The notes under the pieces: generated by a model | The model's database searches: none | Seen by the model: only the letters and a program-made list of their open reading frames with translations | What the model was told of the DNA's origin: nothing | Translations under genes and position numbers: made by a program | Origin: Symsagittifera roscoffensis | Lineage: Eukaryota; Xenacoelomorpha; Acoela; Convolutidae | Assembly: GCF_963678635.1 (NCBI RefSeq) | Contig: NC_087066.1 | Span: forward strand, 33,299,301-33,363,300 | DNA length: 64,000 bases | Reading direction: 5' to 3' | Shown: positions 46,019 through 57,114 of the stretch, piece after piece | Position numbering within the stretch: position 1 is the first letter of the stretch | Layout of the letters: every line of letters starts with the position of its first letter

Positions 46019-47613
46019 AAAGGGTCGTCATCGGCAAAGAATCCATTCGGAAAATTAGTGCGAATTGTTTCGGATGATGTGAGGAGTTTGGCAAGCATGT
46101 CGTATTTAGTTTAAAGTACACGCCATAGAAGCTCGAGTGCTCGGATGATTTTTTGCTCGTCACATATGAGTGAGAATTCATGCGGTGTGTTTTGAACTAG
46201 GTTTTATTGCTTGTGGTTGTATTTAGTATTACGAATTTATTCTAAAATTTGGACTTCGATGAACTGTTTATATTCGCGGGGGACAATCAATGGACGAGAT
46301 TCTTCAACATGAAAACAATCGGTTAGTGTGCAGAAAATACACATTTGTCTTATGGGGTCATAGTTTTGGATGATGCCTTGCATTTTAGTATTTTTTATAC
46401 AATAGGTGAAGTTCAGGAAGAATGGTGAGGTTTATTTGGACTTAGAAAAGGTGAATCTGTGTTATGGGTTTTGTGATGTTGTTTTAGTTATATAGTGGTG
46501 TTGAATAAACTCATAATAAGGGTATGTTGTGTGGATTTGCTTAGTGCGTAACATTTTTTCAAGCAAAGCAGTGCAAGTCACCTTCTTTTGATGTGAGGAA
46601 ATTAAAAGTCAGTGAAAAGTGATTAAATTTGTTAAAATAAGAATCCTTAGGTTTTTTTGTCTCGGAGTGCTGTAGAAACAATATTATCAAATCTTTTTAT
46701 TCATGCTGTTAATGACAAATAAATATTGTGATTTAATGAAAAAACGTTCGGTTAGTTGGGTAGTATTTTTTCGTCTTCTCCTAAGATTGTATCTTCCAGA
46801 TATCGTGCAAAACCGTGATCATAGTGGTTAATTGAGAATCGGTGTGCTTTCTGCGTAACCAACCTGTTTCTTGATTGCGTTAGTCCTATGGTTGTGTAAT
46901 GTTTTCACGCAGTTTTGTGGTTAGGTGTTGTAATCGAGGTTGACATATTTCATTGTCACGTGGGTTATTGTATAAGGGAAGTGCTAATGGGTGAGTGGAA
47001 TGGTAGTATGATATCCATAAGAGTGTGGGAACCAGACTATATTCGTCAACGTAAGTTTGTTGGTCGTTGTTAGTGGTCCGATAGTAAGTATATTGTGGAA
47101 AGAATGCTAAGCTATTTTGTAAAACTTCTTGAGTGTTTTTGGGGAGCGGGTGAAGGGAAATAGTCGAGGTGTTCGGGGGTAGTGGAGTGTTTGGGTATTG
47201 GGATGCTTTCGTTTGAAAACTCGGTGGGCTCGGGTTTCCTCTAACGTTGTGGCTGGGTTGGAGGATACGGAGGAGGAAATGGATTGTGATAAGCGAAGAA
47301 TTTTTAATGTGTAAGGGTTTTGAAGCTGTTCTTGTTAGGTGATGAAAATAACAAGCTCGTTTTCTAGTTCTTCAATGACGGAGCTAGGGGGATCGGGTTG
47401 GTCACTTGTCATTGAGGAGAGAATTGGGGTTGCGTCGGTGTAGGAAGAAGGAGCAGGGGAAAGTTCATCAGGAGTTGGAGTGGGGTGGACGGAATGGCGG
47501 TTGCGAAAAAGTGGACGGGCTGGGAACGGAGTTCTGAAATTCATCTTGGGTGTCAATTTTGGAATTATTAAATTGTGAGATGGTATGAAAAACTGTGTTT
47601 GTAGAATCATCAT
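46019..47613 (-). pseudogene. Unidentified gene remnant, right copy (D1)
   Basis: Minus-strand series homologous in order to 27,696-29,065. It opens with ATG at 47,613 (MMILQTQFFIP..., then PTPDELSPAPSSYTDATPIL, VIEELENELVIF). It continues with QQTYVDEYSLVPTLLW, SPFFLNFTYCIKNTKMQGII, ESRPLIVPREYKQFIEVQIL, IIRALELLWRVL and NFPNGFFADDDPL, then the donor GTAAGTATA. Frames are broken by stops and shifts. The best conserved parts are shared with the left copy, so the protein was real when the copies split. Family unknown; a gag-type role is a guess from context. Confidence 0.6.
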
Positions 47614-47639
47614 CAAAACTTGAGAGTGATTTTCAAAAA

Positions 47640-48360
47640 AAATATATTTTATCCAGTTTTAATCTGGGTTGAATCCGGTTTGGGTTTCGTGGGATTTTTT
47701 TCCCTTTTCATGCTATTAGTTTGTGTTTTTGTGGCGTTAGTAAGCTGCGTTGGTTAGTTCAGCTTATTACATAAATCCTTCCAATTTTGAAACGTGTGAA
47801 AATAAATTAGAGTTGCTATCAATGAAATTTAAAACTTGAAGTTCATTATTTAACAACTCTTCGTGGGCGAGCTAAGCGATTGTGGAAAGAGTGTGTGATC
47901 TATGGGCGAATGAGGGATTCAAATTTGTTTAAAAAATGTCTTTTAAAAAGGATAGTTTTCTTTATTTCATTGCAAGTTTTTGTGAATTTACTAAATAGAA
48001 ATAATAATTTACTGCTATGGTGAATTAAACTTAAGCTTGGAAAGAAAAAGTTTAATTACTTCAGTTATATACTCCAAATGTTAAATTGAATTTGAAAAGT
48101 TTATAGAACAGAGTTTACAACTTTTTACTTAATTTCATATGATTTAGATGACTGAATGATGAATTCTAAAAAATAATAAGACATATATAATGAATGGTTA
48201 GTAGTCTTTGAAATTTTCTAGTTTAATTTCTCAATTATACTTACAAAGGGTCGTCATCGGCAAAAAATCCATTCGGAAAATTAGTGCGAATTGTTTGGGA
48301 TGATGCGGGGAGTTTGGCAAGCGTGAGGAAGTCGTATTTAGTTTAGAGGAGAGGCCATTC
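47640..48360 (-). repeat. Partial copy D2 (end of exon, donor, intron-like part)
   Basis: Repeats the last part of the D1 exon (NFPNGFFADDDPL), the donor (exon end 48,245) and the full intron-like part to GGGTTGAATCCGGTTTGGGT at 47,667. It is cut by the C-rich array at 48,360. Confidence 0.75.
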
Positions 48361-48364
48361 GAGC

Positions 48365-48830
48365 TCCTTTTCCCCATCTGAACATTTTACCCAACCTGAC
48401 CATCTGAACCACTCTCTCCCCCACTTGAACCAACCCCCCCCCCCCAATCCACTTGAACCATCCCCCCAAATGATTCACCCCGCCTGAAAGTTACATTGAT
48501 TGCTTCACCCCAATGTTACAAGGTTTCACCCCAAGATTCCGTTAACTGCTTTCAACCCCCACCCCCAGCGTTTAACCCATTATCTCTCCACATGAATCAC
48601 CCCCACTACAACCAACCCCCTCTCTTTCCACATCTGAACTTTTTACCCAACCTGACCATCTGAACCAATCTCTCCCCCACTTGAACCAAACCCCCCACTC
48701 CACTTGAACCATCCCCCCAAATGATTCACCCCGCCTGACAGCCACATGAGGTACCCATTATCCCCCACGCTCACACACAACCCGAAACAACGCCTCCCCC
48801 TTCGGGTTTGAACTGCGGTCTGATATTTTT
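48365..48830 (+). repeat. C-rich minisatellite
   Basis: Higher-order units containing CACTTGAACCAACCCCCC, AAATGATTCACCCCGCCTGA, CATTGATTGCTTCACCCC and CACATGAATCACCCCCAC. They end in CCTTCGGGTTTGAACTGCGG just before copy D3. Confidence 0.85.
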
Positions 48831-50010
48831 TGCGGGTTGAATCCCGTTTGGGTTCCGTGGGACTTTCTTTTGTTTGTCATGCTATTAGTTTGTGTTTTTG
48901 TGGCGTTAGTAAGCTGCGTTGATTAGTTCAGCTTATCACATAAATCCTTCCAACCGGGTTAAAGAAAAGTTTGAAACGTGTGAAAACTAATTAGAGTTGC
49001 TATCAATGAAATTCAAAACTTGAAGTTCATTATTTAACAACTCTTCGTGGGTGAGCTGAGCGATTGTGGAAAGAGTGTGTGATTTATGAGCGAGTGAAGG
49101 ATTCAAAATTATAAAAAAGAACGTCTTGTATAAATGTTAGTTTTCTTTAATTTATTGCACTTTTTTATGAATTTACTAAATAGAAGTATTAATTTACTAC
49201 TATGGAGATTTAAGTTTATGAATTTATTGCTTGGGAAGAAAATTTTGATTACTTCAGTTATATACTCCAATTGTTAAATTAAATTTGAAAATTTACTGAA
49301 TAGAGTTTACAATTTGTTACTTTTTTTTAATTTAGAAGACTGAATGGTGAATTCTAAAAAAAAGTGAAACATAAAATGAAGGAGTACTAGTCTTTGAAAT
49401 TTTCTAGTTTAATTTCTCAATTATATTTACAAAGAGTCGTCATCAGCAAAAAAATCCATTCGGAAAATTAGTGCGATTAGTGTCAGATGATGTGAGGAGT
49501 TTGGCAAGCGTGAGGATGTCGTATTTAGTTTAGAGGAGAGGCCATACAAGCTCGAGTGCTCGGATGATTTTGTGCTGTCATTATTGAGGGAAAATTCATG
49601 CGGTTGGTTTTTGAACTAGGTTTTATTACTTGTGGTTGTATTTAGTATTATGAATCTTTTCTAGAATTTGGACTTCGACGGGCTGTATATATTTGCGGAG
49701 GAAAATTAGTGGGCGTGATTCTTGAACATGAAATTATTTGGTTAGTGGGCAGAATATACACATTTGTCTTATAGGTCATAGTTTTGGATGATGCCTTGCG
49801 TTTTAGTATTTTTTATACAATAGATGACGTTTAGGGAGAATGGTGAGTTTTTTGGAGTTAATAAATGTGAATCTATGTTGTGGGTTTCGTGATGGTGTAT
49901 AAGTTATATAAAAATGTTGAAAAAATTCATAATATGTGTATGTGTGGGTTTGCTTAGTGCGTAACTTTTTTCATGTGAGCAGTGCAAGTCACGTTCTTTT
50001 GATGTGAGGA
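48830..50010 (-). repeat. Partial copy D3
   Basis: Starts (plus sense) at GCGGGTTGAATCCCGTTTGG. It contains the intron-like part, the donor (GTAAATAT variant, exon end 49,441) and the exon piece out to GTGCGTAACTTTTTTCATG near 49,975. Stops in the exon show decay. Confidence 0.75.
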
Positions 50011-50139
50011 AAATAAAAATTTAGCTACTCACGCATATTTTATAGAACGAACACAGTAAAAGAAAACAAAAAATTGTTCTGCCATCTGTATTTTGTTTTC
50101 TAAATTGTTCTGCCATCTGTATCTGCTCAGTGGTGACTC

Positions 50140-51735
50140 TGCTCTGTAAATTCGTCCAGTGACTCGGTGGTCGCGATCGAGCTCTGGGCTGAGATGGTCC
50201 AAGGCAAGTGCAACCACCCTGGAAAGAACGCAATATATTTGGAAGGCGCACACTCAGATGGACGGCGAGAACATAACAGAGAGCGGAGCGGCAACGTACT
50301 GAAGCTCATCACAGAATATGGCGTGAACGTCGTGATCTACACCGACGTATCAGCTGCGGTAGGCATCAGCAAGGAATGAGCAGGAGTTGTCGTCACAAGA
50401 AGTGTTCCAAAAAACCCGACAGGTCACTGAGATGAGGATCAAAGGCAGAGAGCTGACGTCGCCCTAAGAGGAAAAAAGAGAAGCGATGCTGAGCACGACG
50501 GCGTTGATCAGAAAAGCGAAGCCTGATGTCCGGAAAGTACTGATTTGCACGGCTAGTCAATCTCTAGTGCAGTCCCTTAGCAACAAATCTACTGATGCAG
50601 ATGAGCATAGAAACAACCATGAAAATGTCTCAGTGAAGCTAATTATACAATGGATACCAAGCCACGTGAACATACCCGGTAACGAGATGGCCGACACCCT
50701 TGATAACGAAGCAACTAAAAGTGAAGACCCGCCACAACCCGTGTCTCTAGCAGCGGCAAGGACCTATATCAAGAAAACTATCACAGACGGTGCACCCTCC
50801 CACACCAGAGTGGCCGCTATCTATAGTAAACTCTCACGCAAGACAGATAAAGAAGCCAACAAAACACGAAAAGACGCAATTACCCTAGCTCGGTTGAGGT
50901 CCAGTCACCATGCAGCGTTTGGAGCATACAGGAACTTGATGGACACTTCAATTGACCCTACGTAAAGAAAATGTGATGAAGATAGGATAATGTAGAACAC
51001 TGGGTTTCTGCCACGACCCGACAGCAGCACCCTTTGAGTTCTTCGGATCGACGGTCACAAGTCTCGACAATTTGACAGAGGAACCAGCACCAGCTTGACG
51101 AGAGCAACCGCATTGAAGACGCTGCAAAAGCAGCTTTCACTGACGCCCCTCCATATTCAACAACAACAGCAACAACAGAGACTAAAAAGCAGAAAACAGC
51201 AGTTCAGAGTTACTGAAAATGAATTACGTGAACGGAAACGACATTAAGGGTAGCAAAAAAAAAGATTATAATATTATGGCGCAAAAAATAATGACCGATG
51301 TTTTTTATTCGCCACCAGCAATTAATAAAACAAAAACAAACTACTCACATATATACCCGCACACAAATTACAGACAGACTCACAATAAACAGACTTACCC
51401 GCATATACAAAAAGTGAAAAGAAATCAATTCTTGGATTTCTGTGGTCTAAAATTTTATCACTATAATCGATTCCTTTTTTTGCACTTAGAGAACAAAATG
51501 GAATAAATAATCGATAATGAACTAAAGTTTTAATCAAATTTTATTTAATTAGAATGCGTTCAAATCAATTTAAAAAAAATTTTCACCTTAATTTCTTTCT
51601 CGCCGTGCGAAATTTTGCAAGATGTTTTGCATTCGCAAATGAGCAATGCAGAAGTTACGGCAAGTGTACGGCTTACTGGATTTCTAAACCTAAAGTTTCT
51701 CAAATTGCAAAAAGATTCCGTTAACTGCTTACAAC
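50140..51735 (+). mobile_element. Non-LTR retrotransposon fragment with degenerate RNase H
   Basis: 5'-truncated element. The reading VVIYTDVSAAVGI (Asp at 50,344-50,346) is the first catalytic site of an RNase H domain. KVLICTASQSLVQSL has Ala (GCT, 50,552-50,554) where Asp is expected, and WIPSHVNIPGNEMADTL keeps the last motif. A stop after GISKE (50,377-50,379) splits the domain, and the frame continues in 50,486-50,965. After it come a Gln-coding CAACAACAGCAACAACAG run (51,158-51,176) and a 3' part shared with 40,640-41,335. In such elements RNase H helps remove the RNA template during target-primed reverse transcription; this copy is dead. Confidence 0.8.
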
Positions 51736-52700
51736 CCCCAACCCCAGCGTTTAACCCATTATCTCTCCACATGAATCACCCCCACCACAACCAACCCCCT
51801 TCTCTTTCCACATCTGAACCTGTTACCCAACCTGACCATCTGAAACACTCTCTCCCCCACTTGAACCAACCCCCCACTCCACTTGAACTATCCCCCCAAA
51901 TGATTCACCCCGCCTGACAGCCACATGAGGTACCCATTATCCCCCCACGCACACACACAACCCGAACCAGCGCCCCCCAACTCCACTTGAAACATCCCCC
52001 AACTGATTCACCCCGCCTGACAGTTACATTGATTGCTTCACCACAATGTTACAATGTTTCACCCCAAGATTCCGTTAACTGCTTACAACCCCCACCCCCA
52101 GCGTTTAACCCATTATCTCCCCACATGAATCACCCCCACTACAACCAACCCCCTTTCTTTCTACATCTGAACCTTTTACCCAACCTGACCATCTGAACCA
52201 CTCTCTCCCCCACTTGAAACAACCCCCACTCCACTTGAACCATCCCCCCAAATGATTCACCCCGCCTGACAGCCACATGAGTTACCCATTATCCCCCCAC
52301 GCACACACACAACCCGAACCAGCGCCCCCCCCCCCCACTCCACTTGAAACATCCCCCCAACTGATTCACCCCGCCTGACAGTTACATTGATTGCTTCACC
52401 CCAATGTTACAATGTTTCACCACAAGATTCCGTTAACTGCTTACAACCCCCACCCCCAGTGTTTAACCCATTATCTCTCCACATGAATCACCCCCACTAC
52501 AACAAACCCCCTCTCTTTCCACATCTAAACTTTTTACCCAACCTGACCATCTGAACCACTCTCTCCCCCACTTGAACCAAACCCCCCACTCCACTTGAAC
52601 CATCCCCCCAAATGATTCACCCCACCTGACAGCCACATGAGTTACCCATTATCCCCCCACGCACACACACAACCCGAACCAACGCCTTCCTCTCCGGGTT
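51735..52700 (+). repeat. C-rich minisatellite following the non-LTR element
   Basis: Three or so higher-order units of about 310-330 bp. Each contains AACCCATTATCTCTCCACAT, CTGACCATCTGAACCACTCT, AATGATTCACCCCGCCTGAC and CCATTATCCCCCCACGCACA. The last unit ends in TCTCCGGGTTTGAACTGCGG before copy D4, as at 48,830. Confidence 0.85.
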
Positions 52701-53760
52701 TGAACTGCGGTCTGATTTTTTTGCGAGTTGAATCCCGTTTGGGTTCCGTGAGACTTTCTTTTTTTTGTCATGCTATTAGTTTGTGTTTTTGTGGCGTTAG
52801 TAAGCTGCGTTGGTTAGTTCAGCTCATTACATAGATCCTTCCAACCGGGTTAGAGGAAAGTTTGAAACGTGTGAAAACAAATTAGAGTTGTTATCAATGA
52901 AATTTAAAACTTGAAGTTCATTATTTAACAACTCTTCGTGGGCGAGCTGAGCGATTGTGGAAAGAGTGTGTGATTTATGGGCGAATGAAGGATTCAAACT
53001 TGTTTAAAAAACGTCTTGTAAAAAGGATAGTTTTCTTTAATTCATTGCAGGTTTTTGTGAATTTACTAAATAGAAATATTAATTTACTGCTATGGTGATT
53101 TAAACTTATGAATTTATTGCTTGGGAAGAAAATTTTGATTACTTCAGTTGTATACTCCAATTGTTAAATTGAATTTGAAAAGTTATAGAATAGAGTTTAC
53201 AACTTTTTACTTGTTTTTATTTGATTTAGACGACTGAAAAATAAGTTCTAAAATTTGATTTAGTTCTAAAAAAAATAAAAGTGAAACATAAAATGAAGGT
53301 GTAGTAGTCTTTGAAATTTTCTAGTTTGATTTCTCAATTATATTTACAAAGGGTCGTCATCGGCAAAAAAATCCATTCGGAAAATTAGTGCGAATTGTGT
53401 CGCACGATGCGAGGAGTTTGGCAAGCATGAGGATGTCGTATTTAGTTTAGAGGAGAAGCCATACAAGCTCGAGTGCTCGGATGATTTTGTGCTCGCCATT
53501 TTTTAGGGAAAATTCATGCGTTTAGTTTTTGAACTAGGTTTTTTTGCTTGTGGTTGTATTTAGTATTATGAAAGTATTCTAGAATTTGGACTTTGATGGG
53601 CTGTATATAATTGAGGGGGACAATTAGTGGGCGGGATTCATCAACATGAAATTATCTGCTTAGTGGGCAGAATATGCACGTTTGTCTTATAGTTTATAGT
53701 TTTGGATGCCTCGCGTTTTTGTATTTTGTATACAATAGGTGAAGTTTAGGGAAAATGGTG
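52700..53760 (-). repeat. Partial copy D4
   Basis: Same structure as D3: intron-like part from about 52,727, donor near 53,340-53,347 and exon piece to about 53,760. Slightly better kept than D3 at the donor-proximal exon, but with frame breaks. Confidence 0.75.
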
Positions 53761-53789
53761 AAGTTAGTAAGATATGTGTGAGGCGATCA

Positions 53790-53965
53790 GGGGGATGGGA
53801 TAGGGAATAGAGTATCCGACCTCCGAGCTATGATTTAAGATAGGGAATAGATTTCCTATGTATTAAGATAGGGAATAGGTTTCCCAATTAAGATGGTAAG
53901 GTTTGAGATGGTAACTTTCACAAAAATTTTTGGCGCCCAATCTTACCATGTTTTAAGATAGTGTT
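53790..53965. repeat. GATAGGGAATAG repeat cluster with inverted flank
   Basis: TTAAGATAGGGAATAG recurs three times (about 53,797, 53,837 and 53,863), followed by AAGATGGTAAGGTTTG, whose complement-like CCAATCTTACCATG lies at 53,938-53,951. It could be a small hairpin element at the border between the repeat region and the gene cluster. Confidence 0.5.
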
Positions 53966-53971
53966 TAGATT

Positions 53972-54056
53972 TCTCAGTAATCGAAATGATGTTCCTTATC
54001 TTCAATAATTGTTTCATAGACTCTTCCATTCTTTTGTTTTTTACTGATCGACCACT
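53972..54056 (-). pseudogene. Duplicated fragment of the 57.2-57.6 kb gene
   Basis: About 85 bp nearly identical to 57,342-57,425. On minus it encodes KNGRVYETIIEDKEHHFDY, but a one-base loss upstream shifts the frame and a TGA follows HFDY. This is a partial pseudogene copy about 3.3 kb from its source, so local duplication is the likely origin. Confidence 0.75.
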
Positions 54057-56265
54057 CAATTCAGTTGAACTATAAGAGCAATACTCATTGAAACTTCCAG
54101 ATCAATTTCCATGATCCAGCTCCTCCTCAGTTTTTTCCGGAATAATCACCCAAACTTGTACAAAAATTACAACTTCTGAGACATTTTTAAGATTATTAAT
54201 AATAATAAGACCCAGCTCATTGATAAAAATTGAACATTTTACTGCTAAAATGACTAAAAATGGGGTATATTTCTTTTAACAGTATATTAGATTGTATGAT
54301 ATTCAACAAAATCTTCTTCAAAACTGATGATTATCTCTCTGTTGCTTCTACAACAAAATTTTCATGGTTTTTTCGTAGAATTTTTCTATATCCTTAGCTT
54401 ATTTTTGCTTTCTGCTTATTGCATGTTTTCGCTCTTGAACTCACTTTGCAAGAAATTTTAGTCAGAACTGTGGAATTTAGGAGAAAGTAGTATCAATTGA
54501 ACAAACAATTTTTTGCAGAGATAAATTAGAACTAATATCGTTTAAATACTACCATCTTTTTTGTACATGTTCTCGTTTTAGGTTCCCTTGTTTAGTTGCT
54601 ACAGCAAACTATTTCAGCAAAAACGCAACTTTTGAGATCATTAACTATCACTTTTCTTGCAAAATAATTTGTAATTCGCTTTTTGTTCTTGATTTTTGTC
54701 GGAAGTTTTCTCAAAAAAGTCAAAGTGAGAAAGAATTGCTGCTAATTTAAGTACTCTAAAGCACATGTATAATTTGAGAATATAAAGGTGTTTTTTTACG
54801 TTGAATTCTTAGAATAAGTTAAGAGCAGTCCTATTACTTATAATCTGCCAAGCCTTTAGAAGTAGCATTACGCAAGCGAACTAAGTTCCACATTTCTGCA
54901 ACATTTATAACATCGAAAAGATCTGTTCTCTAAAACATCGATTAAGGAAAGGAAATCATTTATTAAGCAAAAACTCTATAATTCAACGTAATTTTCTAAT
55001 TGAAGAAAAAAATTGAAGCTAAACAGAACTAATTTTTTACTGTTTTTCTATTTGAAATTTTTCTTGTTAAAATTAATAGAATTAAGAGATCAAACATCTG
55101 GTTTTGCTGAAATATTAGTTTGCTTAGAAATATTCAGCAGGCTCCATATTATTTTCTCCAAAAATCTTTCTACATCAAACTTTTTTATCCAAAAAAATGA
55201 AATGTAGATCTTGAGGGTACGTTTTTTATTTATGCTTCATGTATCATCTTCCAAAAGATGTTGGAGTTGGGTTTACTTCACAACAAATTATTTTCAAAAA
55301 ATCTGAATTTTCATATAAGTTAACCTAGTATATCAATGATAAAAGTTTTTCCAAACATTACACTTTTATGTTGGATTTTTTCTCAAGATGTATTAAATAA
55401 GCTAAATTTTAAAAAAAACCTCGAAACTCCTAGTGAATTAAATTGAGTCTCTATCTCAATTTGATTTTTTCTCAGTTTCTGCTTCATCTACTATCTTCCA
55501 AATTAATCCAATTCCAACAAAGTTTTATTTGAAAATTGAGTTTTAGAGGGAAAATTGTATCATTTCAACGAACGTTCATTAATCCGAAGCAGAATTATTA
55601 CCATAAATCCTTTTTGAAACACTTTTCTTGACCTAGAACTGTATATTGCTGTTTCAACTCTGAATTTCTATTTTCAAGTAAATTTTTGGTTGAGAATGAT
55701 GTATTATTTTGAAATTTTCAAAAGCTAACAAAACATACTTTTTGCAGGTCAGTCATCAATTTCTTTTCTGAATCGTAGAAAAAAAAAGCAAAAGGAAACC
55801 ATATTTCTTAGTAAATCAATCCCTAATAGCTGCTACGCACTACTCTTTGATTACTTTTACAAGCACTAAGCAAGGAAAACTTTAAAATGGTTATTAGATA
55901 AAACCTTTCAATTAATCGATGTTTTATAAATATTCAGTTTTTTATAGTATTTCAACAAACACTTAAGCACTCATTAGCGTATGTGATTCACTTTTACTAC
56001 CAATTTATTGCAACAAAATCCCCGCAATCGGGCAACCAATGGAGTTTTCACAGTAGTTTAAAGATTTTCGGATCGACTTACATTGAAAGTTTCAGGACAA
56101 TTTGAACTCGGTTGTTGCTGGTTTTATCATCAATCAGAACCTTTGATTATGACAGAACAAGAATAATGACAAAAAATTGTGAATTTTTTACTAAAAGTTT
56201 TTCAAATATAGTGTATAGACTTTTCAGATTCAGTAAAAAGTATTAATCAAAGTATTTTCTATTAT
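54057..56265. other. AT-rich intergenic stretch
   Basis: No frame of more than about 65 codons, no repeat and no clear promoter was seen. Some oddly gene-like short segments (55,013-55,207 plus) have no ATG-supported coding character. The region may hold introns or very decayed genes. Confidence 0.4.
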
Positions 56266-56268
56266 GTT

Positions 56269-56274
56269 TTTATT
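56269..56274 (-). terminator. Polyadenylation signal for the zinc-finger gene
   Basis: AATAAA on the minus strand, 22 nt after the stop codon of the zinc-finger frame. A second A-rich block follows. Confidence 0.5.
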
Positions 56275-56296
56275 AAAAATATATCAATTTTACCTT

Positions 56297-56521
56297 CTAT
56301 TGGAGCGTGTTTTGAGACTGCTGAGCACGTAATTTAACATTATGTTCATAATGCTTCTTCTTGATATGATCAGTAAGTTCCTCGCTGCTATATGTATAAA
56401 AGTTACAATAGGAACACTTTAAAACATTAGAGTGCTTTCGATGTCTTGACGCATCTTTACGTGTGTATTCTCTTCCACATTCAAGACATGCAACTCTTTC
56501 GTTTCTATTCAGTGACGGCAT
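56297..56521 (-). CDS. Small two-finger C2H2 zinc-finger protein (74 residues)
   Basis: Starts with ATG at 56,521 (MPSLNRNERVACLECGREYT). The upstream frame to 56,707 is non-coding in character, so this Met is preferred. Finger 1 is CLECGREYTRKDASRHRKH (C-x2-C-x11-H-x2-H, slightly irregular). Finger 2 is C-x2-C-x12-H-x4-H (CSYCNFYTYSSEELTDH, then His five residues later). The tail is KLRAQQSQNTLQ and stop. Such proteins bind nucleic acid. A short N-terminal finger preceded by MP..R.ER resembles small zinc-finger proteins found in invertebrate genomes and mobile elements, but I cannot name the family. It may be the first exon of a longer gene. A CCAAT array lies upstream. Confidence 0.7.
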   Translation of the reverse strand: MPSLNRNERVACLECGREYTRKDASRHRKHSNVLKCSYCNFYTYSSEELTDHIKKKHYEHNVKLRAQQSQNTLQ

Positions 56522-56705
56522 CTCAAAGAAAAGAAAAAGAAAAAATGGGAGATTTAGATTATCCCAAATTTTCAGAAAAGAAAAGTTGAATAGGCTCAAA
56601 AAATGAATAAAAGTGAATAAAAACAGCAAGTTTCTTAAACAATTGTTTTTAACGTGAAAGAAAATCAGAATAGATATGCTTCTAAGCTTAGCTGAAATAA
56701 AAATC

Positions 56706-57028
56706 ATCCAATCTAACTATGGAGTTTTCAAAAGTTTTGCTATCAACCAATCAGAATCAAGCATTCATTATAAGGAAACTTTGATTTTTTCTGATATCAA
56801 CCAATCAGAATCGAGCTTCAATGGTCATGGAATTTTAAATAAATGTCAACCAATCAAAACTGAGTTCTACTTCTCATGGGTTTTTCAATAATGTTGATAT
56901 CGTTTGTAGATATCAAGGATTTCTTCACAGGTAGTATTTGTGGTAATAACCAATCAGAATGAAGTGTTCACAGGTTTTAAAATACTGTGTAGATCAGCAC
57001 CAAAATATTTTTAAGAAACTTCCCAATC
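56706..57028 (-). promoter_or_regulatory. CCAAT-box array upstream of the zinc-finger gene
   Basis: CCAAT occurs at 56,708, 56,747, 56,801, 56,850, 56,950 and 57,023. Three of them lie in a recurring GATATCAACCAATCAGAATC-type unit spaced 49-54 bp apart. CCAATCA(G/A) matches the NF-Y consensus. The boxes face the plus direction, but NF-Y sites act either way. The array sits between the start of the zinc-finger gene and the end of the next gene. Confidence 0.5.
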
Positions 57029-57114
57029 AATCATTTTATATGAATTGTTCTAACATAACTAACTAACAAATACAGTTGACACCAAAATGAGATAAATGAG
57101 ATTTCTTGTCTGGT

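Noticed and set aside
56522-56707. N-terminal extension of the zinc-finger protein (MIFISAKLRSISILIFF...)
   Set aside because: Composition is that of AT-rich non-coding DNA, and the internal Met with MPSLNRNER fits small zinc-finger proteins better.
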